The notes below the pieces were generated by a model that had not been told where the DNA came from, did not search any database, and worked only from the letters and a program-made list of their open reading frames with translations. Both the position numbers and the translations under genes were made by a program. DNA of 64,000 bases from Bin87 sp965220265. GTDB taxonomy: Bacteria > Chloroflexota > Dehalococcoidia > Lucifugimonadales > UBA3495. The stretch is taken from positions 2,480,001 to 2,544,000 of the forward strand of contig CBDCPM010000004.1 in the NCBI GenBank assembly GCA_965220265.1. Reading direction: 5' to 3'. This document shows positions 1 to 9,258 of the stretch, one piece after another (within the stretch, counting starts at the first letter, position 1; every line of letters begins with the position of its first letter).

Positions 1-150
1 GGATGCGGTCGGGCTGCTCGCGTGGTAGCATCTTTTGGGTGCTCCTCGTTTCGGGTTGGTTTTCTGTTTCAAAAACCATTATCCCCGAAGCCGGGAGCAC
101 TTTCTTACCCCGTTAGTACGCCGACACCCTCATCCTTTCGGTGGATTGGG

Positions 151-1547
151 GCTTAGGTAGGGAGGTGGGGCGGAGCGATGGATGCGGCAGACCTTGAGCG
201 GGTTTACGAGGCCTTTCAGGAATTCCACGCCTATTTTGCGCCAGCCTTTGGTCGCCGGGAATCGCGGGAGCACAGCCGTCATTACCTGCCGGGCCTGCTG
301 GTGCAGTCCCAGGAGCGACGCAACGCCGAAAACCTGGCGGAGACGGTTCCGGCTTCGGCCCGGGCGTTGCAACGATTTCTCACCGCAGCGCCCTGGGATG
401 ATGAGGGTGTGATTGGTCGGTTGCAGGAGTATCTGGGTTCCAGATTGGAGGACCCGCAGGCGGTGTGGGTGTGGGACGGCAGCGACTTTCCCAAGCAGGG
501 GGTGAAGTCGTGGGAGTGGCCAGACAGTACTGCGGAGCGTTGGGGAAGATCGCCAGTTGTCAGGCTGGGTTGTTCTGGCCCACGTGGGGCCGAGAGGCCG
601 GTCGTTGGTGGACCAGCGGCTGTATCTGCCGGAAGCATGGACATCGGATGTGGAGGGTTGTGCGGCGGCGGGGGTGCCGGAGGCGCGGCGGGAGTACCGG
701 AGCAAGACGGAGTTGGCGCTGGATATGCTGGCGCAAGCGTGGGCTCGTGGCTACCTGAAGGCGCAGTGGGTGGCTGGGGACGCCGCCTTCGGGATGTCGC
801 CCGCGTTGCGGGAGGGAATTTCGGCGGCGGGAATGTGTTACGTGCTGGACGTGCGGCCGGACCTGACGGTGTGGCCGTTGGAACCCACCTGGACTGACCC
901 GCCTTATCAGGGGCGGGGACAGCCGCGCAAACCCAAGCCGCTGCGTGCGGAGCGCCAGACCATGGCCCAGCGCAGCGCGGCGTTGCCGGCAGCGGCCTGG
1001 CGCGAGATAACCATCGCCATGGGCAGCCAGGGGCCGCGCACCTACCTTTGCAGCGCAAGCGGGTGCGGGTAACCCACCAGCGGAAACCCGGCGAGGTCCT
1101 CTGGGCGGTCTATCGCCAGAACCGGGACGGCAGCGAACCCCGCTACTACCTGTCCAACGCTCCCGAGGACACCCCCCTGGAGACCCTGGCCCACGTGGGA
1201 GGTTCCCGGTGGCGCATTGAAACCGAGTTCGAGACTGAGAAGAGCGACGTGGGATTGGATGAGTACGAGACCCGTACCTGGGCCGGATGGCACCATCACA
1301 TCACCATGTGCCTGCTGGCCGGAGCCTTCCTGCTGACCCGGCAGCAGGATTGGGGGGAAAAGATGCCCCGGATCACGCGGCCCCAGGTGTACCGAGTGGT
1401 GCGTGAAATGCTGCCACGTGAGCAGTTCGGGCCGCCGGAGTTGCTGCGATGGCTGGCGGACGTCCAACTGCGCAACGAAAGGGCCAGATGCTCCCATGCG
1501 AAACGCCGCGCCGCCGGTGTCGCATCCACCAGCATCCCTCCCTAAAC
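151..1547. mobile_element. Probable extent of the IS701-like element
   Basis: A GCTTAGGTAGGGAGG-like stretch at 151-165 has a loose inverted counterpart (CCTCCCTAAAC) at 1537-1547, either side of the broken transposase. The match is imperfect and no convincing target duplication is visible, so the boundaries are tentative. Confidence 0.3.
178..1545 (+). pseudogene. IS701-like DDE transposase, several frameshifts
   Basis: The parts together resemble a DDE transposase of the IS701 type, about 455 aa if repaired. The N-terminal part reads in frame 1 to about 505 (ending WVWDGSDFPKQG). About 20 residues then read in frame 3 (GVARQYCGALGKIASCQ). Frame 2 carries the centre from about 560 to 1050 (GPRGRSLVDQRLYLPEAW, then WVAGDAAFG). 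Frame 1 resumes at about 1048 for the C-terminus, which includes a YLSNAPEDTPLETLAHVGGS stretch and the RWRIETEFETEKSDVG segment typical of the last catalytic acid region. At least three frame changes make it inactive. The family name is from recalled motif order and was not searched. Confidence 0.7.
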
Positions 1548-1582
1548 TGTCGTTGTAATACTATAATTGCCGGTCCCGTCGA

Positions 1583-2148
1583 TTAGTTTTGCCGGTTCAC
1601 CTCCTCTGGCTGGCGGCGTTGTTGCGCCGCGCCGGTGCGATAGCTGGGGACGTCGAATTCAAGGATGACGGAGTGATGCACCACCCGGTCGATGGCCGCG
1701 GCATTGGCCATAGGGTTGGCGAAGATGCGTTCCCATTCCGAGAAGACCAGGTTGGACGTTATGCCCAGCGATCTCCGCTCGTAGCGTTCTGCGATCAGGA
1801 TGAAGAAGACCTCGGACTCCTCGGCCCCCTGGGGCAGGTAGCCCAGATCATCCAGGAGCAGGAAGTCGAAGTTGTCCAGCTTGCGCAGCTGCCGGGGCAG
1901 GGCCAGATCGCGTTTGGCGGCGAGTAGTTCCTGCACCAGACGGTAGGCTGGGGCGAAGCGGACCGAGTGGCCAGCTTCCACCAACCGGTGGCCCACGGCG
2001 CACAGGGCATGGGTCTTGCCGGTGCCGGGGGGCCGAAGGCCAGCACGTTGACGCCGTGTTCGGTGAAGTCGCCGTTGGCCAGTTGGTCCAGTTGCTGCCG
2101 CAGGGATAGGGGCATCCGATCGTGCTCGAAGGTCTCCCAGGTCTTGCC
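1583..2148 (-). pseudogene. IS21-type IstB ATPase helper, truncated and frameshifted
   Basis: This is the helper ATPase of an IS21-family transposon. The reading frame starting upstream of 2115 gives HDRMPLSLRQQLDQLANGDF and then GVNVLAFGPP. There a single base is missing inside the Walker A coding region (near 2030, expected GPPGTGKT), and the next frame gives GHRLVEAGHSVRFAPAYRLV and Walker B-like FLLLDDLGYLP down to the stop at 1583. The N-terminus is cut off at the left edge of the IS5-type element at 2151. No IstA gene remains next to it. Confidence 0.8.
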
Positions 2149-2150
2149 TA

Positions 2151-3012
2151 AGAGCCTGTTTACAATCTTTTTAGGATTAGCACCATGAAGGCAAGCACCA
2201 CCATCTGCCGGCTGGTATTGAGCTTTCTTTCACAGTTCTTCCAGAGTCGGCGGCACTTTTCCAGCCAGGCGAAAGACCGCTCCACCACCCATCGCTTTGG
2301 CAGCACCACGAAGGTGTGCAGTTCGTGGCGTTGCACCACTTCCACCGCGGCTCCCAACAAGCCTTGCACCGCAGTGGCAAAGGGCTTTCCGGTATAACCC
2401 CCGTCCACCAGCACGTTCTGCACTTGACTGAGGCCGTCTCGGCGCCGGTCAAACATCGCCAAAGCCCCAGCCCGATCGGTAACGTCGGCGGTAGTCACGT
2501 GTATCCCATGGGGCAATCCTTGCGTGTCCACCGCGATATGACGCTTGATTCCGGACACCTTCTTGCCCGCGTCATAGCCCTTGTGCCCGGCGGTGTCCGT
2601 GTTCTTCACGCTCTGGGAGTCCACGATGCAGCAGCTGGTCGGCTCTTTCCGTCCATTGCTTTGTCGGACCGCGCCAACCGATTTTTTAGGACACGCTCCA
2701 GAATGGAATCCTGACCCGGGCCCGGCCGCTCGCTCCATTGCCGGAAATACTGGTAGCAAGTGCGCCAATTGGAGAAGTCCGCCGGCAGCATTCGCCACTG
2801 GCACCCGCTTTTCAAGAGGTACAGCACGCCGCAGAAAACGTCATACAAGTCCACGGTGCGGGGCTTGGTCCGACGGCGGGCCGACTCCAACGTCGGCAGA
2901 ATACGGGCGAATTGCTCCGGGCTGATGTCGCTGGGATAGGAATGAGACATGATTACCCCTCCCCTGATAATAGTCTCAACTTAACCTATTCCAGAGATCG
3001 TAGACAGGTTCT
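2151..3012. mobile_element. IS5-type insertion sequence, copy 1 (862 bp)
   Basis: The ends are imperfect inverted repeats: AGAGCCTGTTTACAATCT at 2151 against AGAACCTGTCTACGATCT read inward from 3012. A TA dinucleotide flanks both sides (2149-2150 and 3013-3014), which may be the target duplication. A second copy of 861 bp lies at 13369-14229 in the same orientation. The left flank is a cut IstB gene and the right flank a cut DUF3226 gene, so the element sits at a rearrangement junction rather than inside one intact gene. Confidence 0.88.
2160..2950 (-). CDS. IS5-family transposase, two ORFs joined by -1 frameshift
   Basis: The first ORF (2606-2950, start ATG after the strong GGGGAGGGG site) carries the N-terminal DUF4096-like part: DISPEQFARILPTLESARRRT, then VLYLLKSGCQWRMLP. 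The second ORF ends at 2160 and carries the DDE core: IVDSQSVKNTD, VLVDGGYTGKPFA and WVVERSFAWLEKCRRLWKN. The two overlap at a run of six A residues (2682-2687, minus strand), where a -1 slip gives VLKKSVGAVRQ. The total length of 791 nt plus one re-read base makes 264 codons, so this copy could be functional. The arrangement is known for IS5/IS427 relatives; the slippage itself is inferred. Confidence 0.85.
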
Positions 3013-3014
3013 TA

Positions 3015-3502
3015 GCGATCACGTCGACGCTCCGGGGCGGCCTGCGGTGGGCATTGTCGTGGACACCGACCTGAACAGCGCGCAAACTTGGGACAGGGTT
3101 CGCGGCGAACTTGCTAAAGCGGCGCGTCTCGTTTCGCTTTCCGGAACCCCCGACCGTAATGGCACCGTAATCCCGGGTGATCGCGACATCGGCGTACCAA
3201 AAGTTGGTATCTGGCTCATGCCAGACAATGCTTTCCAAGGTGAAATCGAGGACTTCGTTGCCGAGATGATCCCCGACACTGACAGAGTCTGGTCCCTATC
3301 GCGCCACTATGTCGGACAAATCCCGTTCGCCGAGCGCAAATTCGCCCCCGGCAAAACTCTTCGCGCCCAGATCCACGCCTGGCTAGCCACCCGCGAGGAG
3401 CCCAGGCAAACGGGCTCGGCAATCCGCACCCATGACCTAGAAATCGACGGCCCTCTCTGCCAACGCTTTGTCGCCTGGCCCACCCGTCTCTTCGGCTGCA
3501 CC
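3015..3502 (+). pseudogene. DUF3226 (TOPRIM-like) protein, 5' end removed by IS
   Basis: The + strand frame running through 3015-3502 matches the C-terminal two thirds of the DUF3226 family: VGIVVDTDLNSAQTWDRVRG, PKVGIWLMPDN, IEDFVAEMIP, KTLRAQIHAWLATREEP and QRFVAWPTRLFG. Members of this family are about 200-250 aa, carry a TOPRIM-like fold and often sit beside an AAA ATPase. The start is missing at the right end of the IS5-type element, and the frame runs past the usual LFG ending into the next gene without its own stop. It is a remnant. Confidence 0.65.
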
Positions 3503-3602
3503 CACCTAAGCCTCACCGGTGTGGAAGGGGAACTCGCTGCACCGTGTGTTATCATCCCGCTATACCTGCCTAGCACCCTCGCCGGCCCGGCCGGAGGTCC
3601 CA

Positions 3603-5633
3603 ATGCTGTACCAACGCTATCGATACTCCCAGTGGGATGGCACCCAGCAGATTTTCGACGTGGACGCCAGCGAGGTGATGGACGCACTCTCCGACGACCT
3701 CCTGCAGCACGGTGACTTGACCCGAGCTTTGCGCGAACTTTTCCGGAACGGCATGCAGAACCGCGACGGCTCACAGATGCCCAACCTCCGCCAACTGATG
3801 GAGCAGCTCAAGCAGCAGCGGCGCCAGCAACTGCAGCAGAGCAACCTGGACTCGGTGGTCGACGATCTCAAGGAGCGGATGGACGAAATCCTCCGCACCG
3901 AGCGCGAGGGTATCCAGCGTCGGCTGGACGAAGTCGCCGACCAGCCGGAGCCCTCCGACATGGAAAGCAAGGAGCAGCAACGAGCGCTCAACCGGCTGCT
4001 TCAGGATCGCGCCCAGCGCAACCTAGACCGGTTGGACGACCTGCCGGACAGCTTGGGCGGACAGATCCAAGGGCTGATGGACTATGATTTCATGGACCCG
4101 GACGCGCAGCAGATGTTCCAGGAACTGCTGGATATGCTGAAAAGCCAAATGGCCCAGAACGTATCCCAAGATATGCGCGACCAGATGCAGAACATGACCC
4201 CCGAGCAGATGGAGGCCATGCGTCAAATGATGCAGGACCTCAACCAAATGCTCCGGGACCGCATGGAGGGCCGTGATCCCAATTTCGAAGGCTTCATGCA
4301 GAAGTGGGGGCCGATGTTCGGCGACGACCCACCTCAGAGTCTCGACGAACTCATGGAACGCATCCAGCAGCAGATGGCGCAGATGCAATCTTTGATGGAC
4401 AGCCTGTCCCCCGACATGCGCCGAGAACTTGAAGACGCAATGCAGTCGGCCATGGACCCTCGCCTCATGGATGAAATGTCAGAGTTCGCCAGCCTGATGC
4501 AGTCACTTATGCCGCCCGATGACTTGGCGCGCCAGTACCCGTTCCTCGGCGATGACAGCATGACCCTCGAGCAGGCCATGGAGGCCATGCAGCAATTACA
4601 GTCGCTGGACCAACTGGAACAGTCTCTGCAGCAGGCCATGCGCACTGGCAACCTCGACGATGTCGACCCCGAGCAACTGGCCGAACTCTTGGGGGAAGAA
4701 GCCCGGCGAGCATGGGAGGAGCTAGATCGGCTACGCCAATTGCTGAAAGACGCTGGCTACATTACCGACGAAGACAAGCTCAGTCTGACCGCCAGAGGCA
4801 TCCGCCGTATCGGCCAGAAGGCCATGCGCGAGGTCTTCCAGCATCTCAAGAAGGACCGGATCGGGAACCACGACCTGAACACCCGCGGCGCTGGCGGCGA
4901 TGTCCTCGGCGACACCAAGACCTACGAATTCGGCGACCCGTTGCAGCTCGATCTGCAGGCCACCGTCAAGAACGCCATCGTCCGCGGCGGACCTCAGGTT
5001 CCGGTCAAGCTGCGTCCCGATGACTTCGAGATCTACCGTAACGAGCACATGACGCGGGCCGCCACCATTGTCCTGCTCGACCAGAGTCGTTCCATGGGCC
5101 TGTTCAACAACTGGCCGGCCGCCAAGAAGGTGACGCTGGCCCTGTTCGCGCTCATCCGGCAGCAATACCCCAGGGACACCCTGCATGTCGTCGGGTTTTC
5201 CGACTATGCGCGGGAACTGCAGGAAGAGGACCTGGCCGGCCTGACCTGGAACAACTGGGTTTCCGGCACCAACCTGCACCACGCCCTGATGCTGTCACGC
5301 AAACTATTGTCTCGCGAGAAGGGCGGCACCCGCCAGATCCTGGTCATCACCGACGGCGAGCCCACCGCCCATCTGGAAGGCGATCAAGCCTATTTCTCCT
5401 ACCCGCCAAGCTACCGCACCGAGTTGGAAACCCTAAAAGAAGTGCGTCGCTGCACGCAGGAAGGCATCGTCATCAACACCTTCATGCTGGAGAACAGCTA
5501 TCAGCTGGTCAACTTCGTCGATCGGATGACCCGCATCAATCGCGGCCGTGCCTTCTACAGCAGCAGCGAAAATCTTGGTGAATACGTCCTGGTGGACTAC
5601 ATTACCAACCGCCGGAAACGCGTCTCGGCTTGA
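3603..5633 (+). CDS. VWA (von Willebrand A) domain protein with Met/Gln-rich N-terminal half
   Basis: 676 aa from ATG 3603, chosen because GGAGG lies 5 nt upstream; an earlier in-frame ATG at 3519 falls in the DUF3226 remnant. Residues about 60-400 are highly charged and rich in Gln, Met and Asp, with likely coiled coil. The C-terminal 190 residues are a VWA domain: a MIDAS motif DQSRSM near residue 490, a Thr in the VSGTNLHH loop and the ITDGEPTAHLEGD segment. Such proteins pair with MoxR/ChlI AAA ATPases in metal-insertion or chaperone work, but no ATPase is adjacent here. The specific role is unknown. Confidence 0.85.
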   Translation: MLYQRYRYSQWDGTQQIFDVDASEVMDALSDDLLQHGDLTRALRELFRNGMQNRDGSQMPNLRQLMEQLKQQRRQQLQQSNLDSVVDDLKERMDEILRTEREGIQRRLDEVADQPEPSDMESKEQQRALNRLLQDRAQRNLDRLDDLPDSLGGQIQGLMDYDFMDPDAQQMFQELLDMLKSQMAQNVSQDMRDQMQNMTPEQMEAMRQMMQDLNQMLRDRMEGRDPNFEGFMQKWGPMFGDDPPQSLDELMERIQQQMAQMQSLMDSLSPDMRRELEDAMQSAMDPRLMDEMSEFASLMQSLMPPDDLARQYPFLGDDSMTLEQAMEAMQQLQSLDQLEQSLQQAMRTGNLDDVDPEQLAELLGEEARRAWEELDRLRQLLKDAGYITDEDKLSLTARGIRRIGQKAMREVFQHLKKDRIGNHDLNTRGAGGDVLGDTKTYEFGDPLQLDLQATVKNAIVRGGPQVPVKLRPDDFEIYRNEHMTRAATIVLLDQSRSMGLFNNWPAAKKVTLALFALIRQQYPRDTLHVVGFSDYARELQEEDLAGLTWNNWVSGTNLHHALMLSRKLLSREKGGTRQILVITDGEPTAHLEGDQAYFSYPPSYRTELETLKEVRRCTQEGIVINTFMLENSYQLVNFVDRMTRINRGRAFYSSSENLGEYVLVDYITNRRKRVSA

Positions 5634-5665
5634 CGTTCGACGCGGCTTCGCATCGGGAACTCCGG

Positions 5666-5695
5666 TTGCGATCGGCGGTGCTTATTTGCTAAAAT
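5666..5695 (+). promoter_or_regulatory. Sigma70-type promoter of tRNA-Ala
   Basis: TTGCGA (5666-5671), an 18-nt spacer and TAAAAT (5690-5695) lie 37 nt before the tRNA start. The fit to consensus is good for both boxes, and the position is right for a tRNA gene. Confidence 0.5.
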
Positions 5696-5732
5696 AGTGA
5701 AAGACCAACGGTCGTTGGCTGTTCCTTCGAAC

Positions 5733-5808
5733 GGGGCTGTAGCTCATTTGGGAGAGCGCTTCAATGGCATTGAAGAGGTAGTGGGTTCGATTCCCGCCAG
5801 CTCCACCA
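5733..5808 (+). tRNA. tRNA-Ala (anticodon GGC)
   Basis: 76 nt with encoded CCA. The acceptor stem GGGGCTG pairs with CAGCTCC (one G-U). The anticodon stem CTTCA/TGAAG encloses loop ATGGCAT, giving anticodon GGC. The T arm GTGGGTTCGATTCCCGC is canonical. The decayed integrase that begins about 150 bp downstream suggests this gene served as the attachment site of an integrative element; no second copy of the 3' end was seen in the window. Confidence 0.97.
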
Positions 5809-5831
5809 CTCCTCCTCTAAAATAAACCTTC

Positions 5832-5876
5832 AAAAACGCCGCTTCGTGCTTGATGTGAGCACGAAGCGGCGTTTTT
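5832..5876 (+). terminator. Rho-independent terminator after tRNA-Ala
   Basis: A perfect 19-nt inverted repeat (AAAAACGCCGCTTCGTGCT and its complement) has a 7-nt loop and a TTTTT tail. It would work in both directions. Confidence 0.9.
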
Positions 5877-5955
5877 ATGTCCTGTAAAGCCCCGTCAAGT
5901 CCAGCACCATACGATAAACGGTGGTACACGAATGGTATACTCGGGATGGTAGGAA

Positions 5956-7172
5956 ATGGCAGGTCAACACAAAATCCAAGCTCTTTCGGCAGTGCAAGTC
6001 CGGAACGTCAAAAAACCGGGTATGTAAAGCGACGGACATGGACTTTGCCTCCGGGTTGACGAATCCGGTGCCAAACGATGGATTCAGAGAGCCACCATTG
6101 ACGGCAAAAGGTGCAACCTAGGGTTGGGAGGCTATCCTGCGGTTTCGTTGGCCGATGCCAGGCAAGCGGCGCTGGACAATGCTAAAGCCATCAAGGAAGG
6201 ACGCGACCCGCTCGCCGAGAAGCGCGAAGCTGTGGAAGCCCGCAAAAAACCGGCCACGCCCACTTTCGCTGAAGCCGCAGCAACAGTGATTGAATTGCGC
6301 CGTCCGACTTGGTCTAACGAAAAGCACGCATACCAATGGACCCAGAGCCTCTCCACGTACGCTTTCCAGCCATTGGCAACAAGTTGGTGTCCGACATCGA
6401 CAGCGCCGACATCCTCACCGTTCTCACTCCGATCTGGACTACCAAGTCGGAAACGGCCAGGAAGGTCCGTCAGCGTGTTGCAACCGTCCTTGATTGGACG
6501 ATTGCACAAAGTTACCGCGTCGACAACCCGGCGGGGAAAACCATACTCAGCGTACTGCCAAAGGTGCGCCGCACCAAACAACACTATCCGGCACTTCACT
6601 ATAACCAAGTTCCGTCAGCGCTGCGTACGATCAGGCAGTCGACAGGCAACCCGAAAACGAAATTGGCATTCGAGTTTCTGGTTCTGACTGCCGCACATGG
6701 CGGTGAGGTTAGGTCGGCAACTTGGTGCGAAATCGATCTGGACAATCGGATTTGGACGGTGCCGGCGGGACGGATGAAGGCACGCCATGAACATCAGGTG
6801 CCCTTGTCCTCCAAAGCTATGGCTGTTCTCCATGAAGCTCGAGCGCCGAATATTGTACCTGGCGAGTCGGTCTTCCCGACGTGCTTGGACCAGCCGCTGT
6901 CGGATATGGCTCTAACGATGCTCCTTCGGCGTCTGGGCATACCGGCCGTTCCTCACGGATTCCGCAGCAGCTTCAAAGATTGGAGCATGGAGTGCTTCAA
7001 CGATTCATGGACGATATCAGAGGCGGCATTGGCCCACCGGCTCGGAAATGCCACTGAAATCGCATATGCTCGGAGCATTCTCTTGGAACAGCGCCGTCCG
7101 CTTATGGAAGCGTGGGCGTCGTTTCTATCCAACGGCGTCATCACTGACCCAGCAAAGCACCCAGCCGCATAA
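5956..7172 (+). pseudogene. P4-type tyrosine integrase, nonsense and frameshift mutations
   Basis: Repaired, the product is about 406 aa, normal for DUF4102-type phage/island integrases. ATG 5956 opens MAGQHKIQALSAVQVRNVKK, the usual N-terminus. A TAA at 6025 falls where Tyr is expected before SDGHGLCLRVDESGAKRW. A one-base loss near 6365 moves the frame before FPAIGNKLVSDID. The catalytic part keeps HGFRSSFKDW (His, second Arg), ALAHRLGN (His) and the AYARS tyrosine. The first Arg of the box appears replaced by His (TAAHGGEVR). The gene is dead, and its place beside tRNA-Ala marks an old integration. Confidence 0.85.
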
Positions 7173-7595
7173 AGACACCGTTGTCAGCGGGCACCGCTCG
7201 TCAATGTAACCCCCATCCAATTCGTGCATGCATCGGGAAATTTGCAAGGATCTTGACAGACCTCGTTGGCATGCATTAAGTTCCCGGTCACTTCATCGGA
7301 TCTTCCCGACTGGCAGACGAGATATATGGAAGGTTACGCCGACTGACGTCGCATCCAGTCTACGATCCTCAGTCGTTGGATATTCAGGTCCGGTAGTGAT
7401 CAGACGCTCGATAGGCGTCTGACACTCCACAACGTAGGCGATCGCAGCAGCTTCAGCCTACATTATAGGCGATCTGGCTCATCTACGACGTCAGACGCAT
7501 CCCCGAATGGCGAATTTTGCCTTTTTCGCGCTTCGGGCAGCAGGCCCACCTCGATGTTAGGTTGCCGGCGCCCGTACCACTCGGGGAGTTGAGGA
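7173..7595. other. Non-coding stretch in the integrase remnant region
   Basis: No convincing reading frame, RNA or repeat was seen. The sequence is less G+C-rich than the flanking genes and is probably eroded element DNA between the integrase and the AlpA-like gene. Confidence 0.5.
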
Positions 7596-7802
7596 ATGGA
7601 CATACCGGATCATCGTCTAATAAAGCTTCCGCAGGTATCGCAGTTATGCGGCGTTTCCAGATCTACGCTGTACGAAATGATCACCAAGGGCGAGTTTCCG
7701 TCTCCAGTACGCATCGGCGTACGTAGCGTTGGCTGGCGGCAATACGAGATTCTAGAGTGGCTCGGATCCAGGCCGAAGACTTTTGAGAGCAAAAGCCGAT
7801 AG
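7596..7802 (+). CDS. AlpA-family (MerR-like) excisionase/regulator
   Basis: 68 aa, ATG start after a GGGGAGTTGAGGA purine stretch. The sequence DIPDHRLIKLPQVSQLCGVS RSTLYEM is split here for length; it matches the AlpA winged-helix pattern, with RLIKLPQVSQLCGVSRSTLY at residues 7-26, followed by GEFPSPVRIG and VGWRQYEILEWL. AlpA proteins activate or assist excision of P4-type elements, which fits the adjacent integrase. The frame is intact although the integrase is not. Confidence 0.85.
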   Translation: MDIPDHRLIKLPQVSQLCGVSRSTLYEMITKGEFPSPVRIGVRSVGWRQYEILEWLGSRPKTFESKSR

Positions 7803-7868
7803 TCAAGGACACAGGAGTGCGCAGTCGGTTGTGTAGATGAGCGAGAGGCCGACGCTTCATTCCAGTTT

Positions 7869-8078
7869 TTGCCCAATAGGGTTGAGTTGGCTATAGCTCG
7901 GTCCGGACGGTCGGAGTGGGACGACTTTACCAAGGCACACCGCAGAAAACTCGGTGTCAAGCGGGTTGACTTGGCCGAGTCGATTGGCGTCCGCCCCAGG
8001 ACAGCGCACACGTGGGAAAGGTGCGAGACCATCCCCGGAAAGACGCGACCGGCAGTTCTGTTTGAGTTTTGGGCATAA
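7869..8078 (+). CDS. Small helix-turn-helix protein (XRE-like)
   Basis: 69 aa from a TTG codon; the true start is uncertain, since an in-frame stop limits the upstream options. Residues about 28-55 (KLGVKRVDLAESIGVRPRTA followed by HTWERCETIPGK) look like the helix-turn-helix and recognition helix of XRE or phage-repressor proteins. It lies in the integrase scar and is plausibly a regulator of the lost element. It could also be a fragment. Confidence 0.45.
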   Translation: MPNRVELAIARSGRSEWDDFTKAHRRKLGVKRVDLAESIGVRPRTAHTWERCETIPGKTRPAVLFEFWA

Positions 8079-8750
8079 ACTTGGGGACATGCGCGTGATC
8101 GCCATTTGATAGTGCAGGCTGATGCCCGGTGATGGCACACGATGTCGCGTTCGACCGTGACCTTTGGAATTGTCCCGAGTCTGTCCTTCGGCACCACTTT
8201 CTCAATTAGGGTCGGCTGTAAACTCAAAAATGGTATCAGTAATAGGCGTTTAGACAAGATTTAGGCCATTTTGCTGGACAAATGCCCAGCAACGTACAGT
8301 AAGAGGCCGTAATCAACAGTACTCAATCGCATGATCGCGCCCGGAAACCCCGGGCGCGATTTTATTGTTGCGGTGGCCGGGGATCGCTCACATCTACAAT
8401 GCCCCGCATGGCTTGGTATCGATATAGGCCGACGACCGGGACCGCGTCGACCTCCCTTCAGGGCCGTGGATGAACAGAGAATTGCGTCCCAGTTCCAACC
8501 CGCCCACGTGATATATTCCCGGGTGCGGCGGCGGGACAATGTTCCGCAGGAAGGTGAGGTGTAAGTGGCCAACGTCGCTCCGTGTCGATCGCCAATACCT
8601 ACCGGATGATGCGGGACACCAGCCAGGCAATCAGCGCAGAACCCCGGCGCCCGGACGCTATACCTTGGGCGTTCTGGATTTAACCGTATCGCACCCATCA
8701 GATCACGCTAAATCCAGGACCATCACCCTGTCCTGACGGGAGCCGACCCC
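8079..8750. other. Non-coding stretch before the NYN gene
   Basis: Apart from the hairpin at 8334-8367, no gene or repeat could be supported. The open frames here lack family motifs and ribosome binding sites. Confidence 0.45.
8334..8367 (+). terminator. Hairpin with T-rich tail
   Basis: ATCGCGCCCGG (8334-8344) and CCGGGCGCGAT (8350-8360) form an 11-bp perfect stem with a 5-nt loop, followed by TTTATTG. It fits an intrinsic terminator reading rightward, though no intact gene ends just upstream. Confidence 0.6.
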
Positions 8751-9257
8751 ATGAGCCAGCAGCCCCAAGGGGTTCTGATCGCCATCGACTGGGAGAACAT
8801 CCGACGCGGCGCACAGCTCTACCACCGCAACGTCAGGCCGGCCGACCTGTGCTGGGCCATGCAGGATGTGGGCAGCATTTTCGGTGAGGTGGCGGGCGGT
8901 AAGGCTTTCGGCGACTGGTCGCTCCGGCCCGAGGACGGTCGGGAGTTCACCGAGCACGACATCGTCCCTTATCACGCGCCGCGCACCAGCGCTGGCAAGG
9001 ACCGGTCCGACCCGGCCATTCTGTTGGAAGTCTACGAGTGGATCAGGGACCGTGAGGACTGCGGGACGGTGATCCTGGGTTCCGGCGACGCCGACTACCA
9101 GGTCCTGGTGGACCGCGCCCGGGTCCACGGGCGACGCATCGTGCTGTGCGCTTTCAGCCGGTCGGTGTCTCGTGACATGCTGGCTGCGGCTCCGTTCTTC
9201 CCGCTTGAGGCCGAGCTGGGTATCCGGTTGGCGGAGCATGGCCTGTTGCCTCATTGA
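8751..9257 (+). CDS. NYN-domain (PIN-like) putative RNase, LabA family
   Basis: 168 aa covering a single NYN domain. Visible motifs are LIAIDWENI (first metal-binding Asp, near residue 12), RSDPAILLEVYEWI (middle Asp) and VILGSGDADYQVLVDRA (last acidic cluster). The family has the PIN/FLAP nuclease fold and is presumed to cut RNA with a metal ion. Its substrate is unknown. The stop codon TGA (9255-9257) directly abuts the end of the next insertion sequence, so the gene narrowly escaped disruption. Confidence 0.85.
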   Translation: MSQQPQGVLIAIDWENIRRGAQLYHRNVRPADLCWAMQDVGSIFGEVAGGKAFGDWSLRPEDGREFTEHDIVPYHAPRTSAGKDRSDPAILLEVYEWIRDREDCGTVILGSGDADYQVLVDRARVHGRRIVLCAFSRSVSRDMLAAAPFFPLEAELGIRLAEHGLLPH

Positions 9258-9258
9258 G

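Noticed and set aside
6025..6027. In-frame stop in the integrase as readthrough.
   Set aside because: It is TAA, and the same gene has a frameshift and a lost catalytic residue, so decay explains it.
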